Source: Anaerolineae bacterium
GTDB taxonomy: Bacteria; Chloroflexota; Anaerolineae; 4572-78; J111
Length of the DNA stretch: 64,000 nt
Assembly: GCA_016926805.1 (NCBI GenBank)
Contig: JAFGNV010000063.1
Span: 1-64,000 of the forward strand
Direction of reading: 5' to 3'
Position 1 is the first letter of the stretch, and every line of letters starts with the position of its first letter. The translations under genes and the position numbers were made by a program. A model generated the notes under the pieces. It searched no databases. It had not been told where the DNA came from and saw only the letters and a list, made by a program, of their open reading frames with translations. Positions 58,428 to 64,000 of this stretch are shown piece after piece.

Positions 58428-60119
58428 TTATTGACGCGCCGAGAGACGCTGAGCCATCTCACCCGCGTAGATCGACAGGTCTTCCCGATTTTGCGTGCCC
58501 CACCACCAGACTAAATAGTTGAGTTCATCCAGTAGATAACTCTGAGATTCAACTTCACGAAAGCGCGCTTCAGCCGCATCTAGCTGCCCAGTCCAAAGAT
58601 AGGCCAAACCCAGGGCCTTGATAACGGCCTGATTTGTCGGTTCCTGGGGGTAGGCCCGTTCCAGGTAGGCTCGCGCGCCCTCAAAATCCTGTCGCTCCAG
58701 GGCCAGCATGCCCAACCGGCGATTGGCCACGGGGTTTACCGGATTCAGGTTAAGGGCCTGGTTAAAATACGTTACCGCTCGACCCGCTACAGTTTCACGG
58801 GCTGCCTCGTTTAGATTGGGGGCCAGGAAAGCCCGGGTGTCGTAAACAGCCCCCAGGTTGGCATACCAGGCCGAAAGCCAAGGTCGCCCAAAAACCACGA
58901 CCAGCGCCGGGAAGACAACAAGGGCAACAACCAATCCTATCCAGTACCGTCGTCTATTCCCCCGCGAAGTCTCATTTTTGGGCGTATCCGCTTCCAGCCG
59001 CAAGGCTGGGCGGCCTGTGGCTACCGCCAGCCCGCCCAGCGCAAACAACATCGGCATGGTCCACCAGGCCTGGGAGAACTGAACCGCATCCGTCAGACCG
59101 TGTACCAAACTAACGTTCACTCCTAACCAGGCAGCCCGGTACAGGGACAACGACTGTTTTGGCAGACCAACCCGTTCTACCCGCATAACAAAAACATAAA
59201 AGGCTAAAATCAACCCAACTAACGCCAACACGCCTAACAACCCCTGTCCCAACCCTACCGACAGGAACAGGTTGTGGGCATAATAGAGGTACGGTACATG
59301 CATGAGCAATTGGTAGCGAGAATAGACCATGCCAAAGGTGTCGCCCAGGCCAATCCCGGTGAACGGGTAATCCTTTAACAATTGCAGACTGTTATGGTAC
59401 AAAGTCAGGCGACTGTGGGCCGTGTCCAGGGCCGAACTGATAAATAAAATTTGCCGACCTGGTGAGGCCAAAAGCATTACCAGGTAAAGGCCACCCAAAA
59501 TGCCAACCACGAGTCCAAACCCGGCCACCAGCAACTGTAGCGCTCGCTCTCGAAACGCCAGCAGCGCCCAAATTCCTACGGCCACAACTACCCCTAACCA
59601 GGCCCCGCGTGATCCGGTTATTAACAAGGCGTAAACGATGAGAACGGTGATGATGCCCCATATCCAACGGCTGATACCCCGCGTCTCACGGGTCAAAACC
59701 AGGCTGAGCAGTAATGTACCCTCCACAAATCCGGCGGCGGCATTGGGATGAGGAATAAAAAAGACCAGCTTGGGCATCACGGAGCCGGTCATCCGGCCCA
59801 GGTCGGCCAGCAGACCGACCTCACCCTGGTAGTCAAAATGGGCGTATTGGCCGACAAAATAGAGTGCAAACAGACCGGCAAGCACCACCAACACCCGGCT
59901 CACCCCCCAAGGTGAGATAGCGGCATAAGCAAGGGCCACAAACAGGCTCACACTGAACAGCATGCTCAACAATACAGGCCAGCTTAGCGAGGAATCATAC
60001 GCAGCCCACATCCCTACAACGGCACTGGCCACAAACAAGCACAGCATCCCGCCGGTAAAAATGCGTTGGGCCGGTTTACCAAGAAAAAACAAAGACGTAA
60101 ACAAAAACATCAGCTTCAA
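58428..60119 (-). CDS. O-antigen ligase/polymerase-like membrane protein with C-terminal TPR
   Basis: Multiple TM, ITGSRGAWLGVVVA, YYAHNLFLSVGLGQGLLGVLAL; TPR-like C-terminus. Confidence 0.88.
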   Translation of the reverse strand: MKLMFLFTSLFFLGKPAQRIFTGGMLCLFVASAVVGMWAAYDSSLSWPVLLSMLFSVSLFVALAYAAISPWGVSRVLVVLAGLFALYFVGQYAHFDYQGEVGLLADLGRMTGSVMPKLVFFIPHPNAAAGFVEGTLLLSLVLTRETRGISRWIWGIITVLIVYALLITGSRGAWLGVVVAVGIWALLAFRERALQLLVAGFGLVVGILGGLYLVMLLASPGRQILFISSALDTAHSRLTLYHNSLQLLKDYPFTGIGLGDTFGMVYSRYQLLMHVPYLYYAHNLFLSVGLGQGLLGVLALVGLILAFYVFVMRVERVGLPKQSLSLYRAAWLGVNVSLVHGLTDAVQFSQAWWTMPMLFALGGLAVATGRPALRLEADTPKNETSRGNRRRYWIGLVVALVVFPALVVVFGRPWLSAWYANLGAVYDTRAFLAPNLNEAARETVAGRAVTYFNQALNLNPVNPVANRRLGMLALERQDFEGARAYLERAYPQEPTNQAVIKALGLAYLWTGQLDAAEARFREVESQSYLLDELNYLVWWWGTQNREDLSIYAGEMAQRLSARQ

Positions 60120-60180
60120 AAGAGTTTTTTAGGTTGAATCTGGGAAGATGAATTGGAGCGACGATTAAAAAATTAGTAAT

Positions 60181-60210
60181 GGAGCCCCAAAACTAAACTT
60201 GGGGCTTCCA
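60181..60210 (-). terminator. Hairpin terminator-like element
   Basis: GGAGCCCCAA-aactaaac-TTGGGGCTTCC. Confidence 0.5.
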
Positions 60211-60230
60211 GTTCATTACATATCATTCAT

Positions 60231-60370
60231 AGGACTTGCGCGGTTGGTGATTAAAATGTCATTTCGAGCGACGAAAGGAGCGAGAAATCTCTAAATAGGC
60301 GTTTTGCAGGCAACATTTTAGGGATTTCTCGTCGCAAGCTCCTCGAAATGACATGAACTGCGTAAGTCCT
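60231..60370. repeat. MITE-like repeat B, copy 2
   Basis: AGGACTTGCGC...ATGTCATTTCGAGCGACGAAAGGAGCGAGAAATC...GATTTCTCG...CTCGAAATGACAT...TGCGTAAGTCCT. Confidence 0.85.
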
Positions 60371-60407
60371 AATTCAATCAAAGCCTGAAGCATCTACTCA
60401 AAGGCAG

Positions 60408-62057
60408 TTACTTGGCGGCAAACAGGCGTTGCCACCAATGACGTTGTCCGGTACGATGTATTCTATTTGCCATCCCATATTCACTGCGAGTGTAATAGGA
60501 TTTTGATGAGTAGTAGCCCCCCTCCTTACCGGAAACCTGATTAAGGACGGCACCCAGAATATTGGCCCCAACCTGATTTAAGCGTTTCATCGCTTCTCGG
60601 GTGGTATCCCGTCGGGTCTGTTTGGCCTGAATTACCAGAATGACACCATCAACCCGATTGGCCAGTACAGAGGCGTCGGTTACGGCCAGAATGGGAGAAC
60701 TGTCAAAGATGATGACATCGGCCATTTCTCTTAAGAGCCGGACCATGTCGGTCATCCGTTGCGAACTCAACAACTCTGCCGAATTGGGATGTAAGGGGCC
60801 ACTGGGGAGAATTCTCAGATTTTCGATGCCGGTTTCTCTCAGATGGCCCTCAATTTCAAGGCCGATATTTTGTGATCGCAACAGATCGGTTACCCCTTCC
60901 AGGTTAGGCACCCGGAAGATCTTATGCAAGATTGGCCGTCTCAGGTCGGTATCTACAATAATGGTTCTAAGATTCGCCTGGGCCATAATTACACCCAGGT
61001 TGGCCGCCGTGAGACTCTTGCCTTCGCCGGGGTTAGGGCTGGTAACCATAATAGATTTGGCTGGTTGGTCAACGGCCAAAAACTGGACATTGGTTCGCAC
61101 CATCCGATAAGCTTCTGAGAGAGGGGAATAGGGGCCATGCGCGGTAATTAACTTGTCATTATGATCGCCGCCCTTGATTCGACCAATACTACCCAAAACC
61201 GTCAACCCCAAGGTAGTCCCCAGGTCTTCGGTTGACCTGAGGGTATCATCCAGGTATTCCAACACCAGAGCGGCGCTAACGGCCAAAACAAAACCTACCG
61301 CCGCTGCCAGGAGAACATTCATCTTGACATTGGGGCTAATGGGGCTATACGGCAGTTGGGCCGGTTCGATAACACTAAGATAATTGGGGCTATCACTGCC
61401 GGTAAGAAAACCTAATAACCCCAGATAATCCTTTTGCCAATCATTAATCAACGTTTCCAGGCTGGTAATTTCTTCTTGTAAATCTTGAATCTCCCGGGCG
61501 CTCATGGCGGTAGCCAATTTTGCCTCCAGTTCTTCCACTCTGGCCCGACTTGTACTGATTCTTTTCTCCAGATCATCCAGTCGCTCGTGCACAAAGCCGC
61601 TACGCTCCTGGCGCTTCTGGTTTTCCGGCGAGTTTGGACTCTGCAAAACCAATTGATAGGCGACCTGATCGGCAATCGCCACCGCTCGTTCGGGCGAAAT
61701 ATCCTCTACCGCAATGGCCATGAGCTGCGTTCGAGGGATAGAATAAGCATAAACTTGCCCCCTCAGTTCCTGCCAACTCATGTTCAACCCCAGGCTGTCA
61801 ACCGTGGCCTGCAAAACAGGTTGCCGGACCGCCATTGAAGCATACGATTCGGCCAGCATCTCCGTAGTGGCAAAATCCGAACCGGTAGGATTCTCTTGCT
61901 GCATCACCTGTCCTACAATGAGGGTGGTTGTAGTTTGGTAAATGCGGGGCATCTTTGAACTGGCATAGTAGCTTGCCCCCGCCGCCAGACAGGTACTCAG
62001 CGCAATCAACCACCACCACCTGAAAATTCCCCTGACATATTGACGTAACTCTACCAT
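60408..62057 (-). CDS. Polysaccharide biosynthesis tyrosine autokinase (Wzz + BY-kinase)
   Basis: Wzz TM start, VTSPNPGEGKSLTAANLGVIMAQANLRTIIVDTDLRRP, DVIIFDSSPILAVTDA. Confidence 0.95.
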   Translation of the reverse strand: MVELRQYVRGIFRWWWLIALSTCLAAGASYYASSKMPRIYQTTTTLIVGQVMQQENPTGSDFATTEMLAESYASMAVRQPVLQATVDSLGLNMSWQELRGQVYAYSIPRTQLMAIAVEDISPERAVAIADQVAYQLVLQSPNSPENQKRQERSGFVHERLDDLEKRISTSRARVEELEAKLATAMSAREIQDLQEEITSLETLINDWQKDYLGLLGFLTGSDSPNYLSVIEPAQLPYSPISPNVKMNVLLAAAVGFVLAVSAALVLEYLDDTLRSTEDLGTTLGLTVLGSIGRIKGGDHNDKLITAHGPYSPLSEAYRMVRTNVQFLAVDQPAKSIMVTSPNPGEGKSLTAANLGVIMAQANLRTIIVDTDLRRPILHKIFRVPNLEGVTDLLRSQNIGLEIEGHLRETGIENLRILPSGPLHPNSAELLSSQRMTDMVRLLREMADVIIFDSSPILAVTDASVLANRVDGVILVIQAKQTRRDTTREAMKRLNQVGANILGAVLNQVSGKEGGYYSSKSYYTRSEYGMANRIHRTGQRHWWQRLFAAK

Positions 62058-62077
62058 AAGATTCTCACTTTCCTCTA

Positions 62078-64000
62078 TTAATTTCGCGGTGCATCCTCAG
62101 GCGGAGCCGGGTTGGGATATTTAACCCAGACGGGCGCCCAATCATTGTAAGGGGTCCAGTTGTCCCACCCCAGTAACAGTCTTTGGTCGCTGCCATCGGC
62201 GTTCATGATCCATAATTGTTGGTTCCCGGTACGGTTTGAGGCAAATATGATTTGTTGGCCATCCGGTGACCAAGAAGGCGATTTGTCCCACTCCCAGGTG
62301 TTGTGGGTCAGTTGGCGAACGCCGGTGCCATCGTAATTAATGACCCAAATTTCATCATTTTGACTTTCAGTAGCCACAAAGGCAATTTCATTGCTCACCG
62401 GCGACCAAGCCGGCCCATATACAATGCCGGTCCCCATCCGGGTTACAATTTTCTCCTGTTTGTATTTGTAATCATAGTAATGAATCGCCAATTCGATGGT
62501 AGGGGTTCGCGATCGTCTCCCATTCGACTGATCCACCTCCAACAGGTTCGTCCATAAGAGTTTCTTGGTATAGGCTCGATAGACTGTATCTGCCGATAAC
62601 ATATCCCGCTCCCGGGCCATCAGATAAGGCCAGGCGCTGGTCAAGCGGCCCAACTCGCCGGTTTCAGGATCATAAACATAAACCACCTTCTCGCCCTCAT
62701 TCTCGTCCCCCCCCAGATTCGAGCCTTCCCGATCCGACAGGAAAAGAATCGTTCCAAGCAATTCGGGAGGCATAGAACTGGGCGTAGGAGCAGCTGTTGC
62801 GGTTGGGGTTGGCGTAAGCAAATGGGGAATTAAATTAAAAACGGGGGTCGGGGTGGCGGTAACCACGTTTGAGGGTGTCGGAGTAGGCGTGCCCGTGGTC
62901 ACGGCAATGGCCGTAGCCAAATCGGCGATGGCCTGCACGGTGGCTTCATTAATCGGCGTAGGGGTTTCGGTCACCACAATGGGAGTAACCCAATTGAGCG
63001 GCAGCGAGGTTGGCGTGCCGATGTTACGCGCCAGAGCCGTCGCCGCGATAGCTTGGGTTGCCGCGGCAAAGATTGTTTCGGGTGTAGGAGTCGAAGTGAT
63101 CAGAATGTAGTTAGCCGGGGTAACTGTCGGGGTGGCGGTTGCAGTAGGTGTAGGGGTGGCTGTAACCGCATTGGTAGAAATTGGCGTAGCCGTACCGGTG
63201 GTCAAAGCCTCGGCCGTAGCCAGCGCCTCCAATACTTGGGCTGTCACCATGTTTTCCGGCGTTGGGGTAGGTACAAGTACCAAATAGTCGGGAAAAGGAG
63301 TGGCGGTAACCATATTGGGGGGGACCGGCGTGGCCGTACCGAATTGTACAGCGTCAGCCGTAATTTGCATCAACATAGCGGCGGCTGTCATTACATTCTC
63401 AGGGGTTGGCGTGCTGGTAATAATCACATAATCGTAGGGTGGGGGAGTGGCTGGCGGCGGGCCAACCTCGAGCAACAAGGTCACTTTATTTCCCCGGCTT
63501 TGTGGACCGTAGCCGGTATCCCAGCCAAACAGATTATCCGGTCCTACCAATGGCCCTTCTACTCGAAAGGAAATGACCGGGTTTTCTTTATCAACAATGC
63601 GGGTTTCGAGGATTTTTATCTGGGCCGGAGTCAAGGCAAAAGTATTGCTTGTATTTTCGGCCAAATCTTGGGCGCTCAGAATCGGACTCAACGTCTGTAA
63701 CGCTGACGCATTGAAAATTTCTTGAAAATTGCGTCGGTGCCAGTCTTCATCAATGTCAGAATCCAACAGCCGAACCGTCCAGACCCCGGCAGCATCGGAT
63801 TGATCATTTTGTACAGCCAGGCGATCATCACGCAGGCCGGTCATCTGCAAAACAGCGGAGTAAATGGGCGCGCCTCGCGGAACGGAGGCCAAATTAAATT
63901 GAAAAGCGCCATTATAGATTTGCCCTTCAGCTATGCCGGCATAGAGAAAAGAATCACCAAAATGATTACCACGTTCTTCAGCGTCGGTTAGCCAGCCAAT
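62078..64000 (-). CDS. TolB/PD40-like protein with TPTPEN repeat region (partial, runs off right edge)
   Basis: NEIAFVATESQNDEIWVINYDGTGVRQLTHN, PSWSPDGQQIIFASNRTGNQQLWIMNADGS; frame stays open from 63892 to 64000 (IGWLTDAEERGNHFGDSFLYAGIAEGQIYNGAFQFNLAS). Confidence 0.8.
   Translation of the reverse strand: MGWLTDAEERGNHFGDSFLYAGIAEGQIYNGAFQFNLASVPRGAPIYSAVLQMTGLRDDRLAVQNDQSDAAGVWTVRLLDSDIDEDWHRRNFQEIFNASALQTLSPILSAQDLAENTSNTFALTPAQIKILETRIVDKENPVISFRVEGPLVGPDNLFGWDTGYGPQSRGNKVTLLLEVGPPPATPPPYDYVIITSTPTPENVMTAAAMLMQITADAVQFGTATPVPPNMVTATPFPDYLVLVPTPTPENMVTAQVLEALATAEALTTGTATPISTNAVTATPTPTATATPTVTPANYILITSTPTPETIFAAATQAIAATALARNIGTPTSLPLNWVTPIVVTETPTPINEATVQAIADLATAIAVTTGTPTPTPSNVVTATPTPVFNLIPHLLTPTPTATAAPTPSSMPPELLGTILFLSDREGSNLGGDENEGEKVVYVYDPETGELGRLTSAWPYLMARERDMLSADTVYRAYTKKLLWTNLLEVDQSNGRRSRTPTIELAIHYYDYKYKQEKIVTRMGTGIVYGPAWSPVSNEIAFVATESQNDEIWVINYDGTGVRQLTHNTWEWDKSPSWSPDGQQIIFASNRTGNQQLWIMNADGSDQRLLLGWDNWTPYNDWAPVWVKYPNPAPPEDAPRN

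Overview
This 64 kb window looks like chromosomal DNA of a Chloroflexota (Anaerolineae-like) bacterium. That placement is inferred from gene content, secreted-protein tails and repeat style. It holds about 53 supportable protein genes. They include a methionine/SAM-cycle operon (mtnA, PfkB kinase, ahcY, membrane protein, metK), prs, a B12-binding protein and an RRM RNA-binding protein. They also include two NarL-type two-component systems, one with an embedded solute-binding protein, plus lipB-lipA, rimO, thioredoxin, sdhCAB, a LarA/SDR operon, several large secreted proteins, an ABC-F ATPase and an exopolysaccharide cluster that runs off the right edge. No rRNA, tRNA or CRISPR array was found. 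The strongest unusual signals are: (1) a probable selenocysteine peroxiredoxin-glutaredoxin fusion whose in-frame TGA sits at the peroxidatic Cys position, with a SECIS-like hairpin; (2) three copies of a tiny MITE-like family with matching ends and 8-10 bp flanking direct repeats; (3) a promoter, leader and terminator/antiterminator switch upstream of the SAM-cycle operon; (4) a recurring YLPVVLK-type C-terminal tail on secreted proteins, including one internal copy and one vestigial copy; (5) two unassigned structured leader RNAs; (6) a pair of 154-bp repeats with nested hairpins; (7) a consensus promoter overlapped by a 22-bp perfect palindrome; and (8) several chimeric or repeat-built proteins. 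All family assignments come from reading the sequence and from memory. No database search was run.
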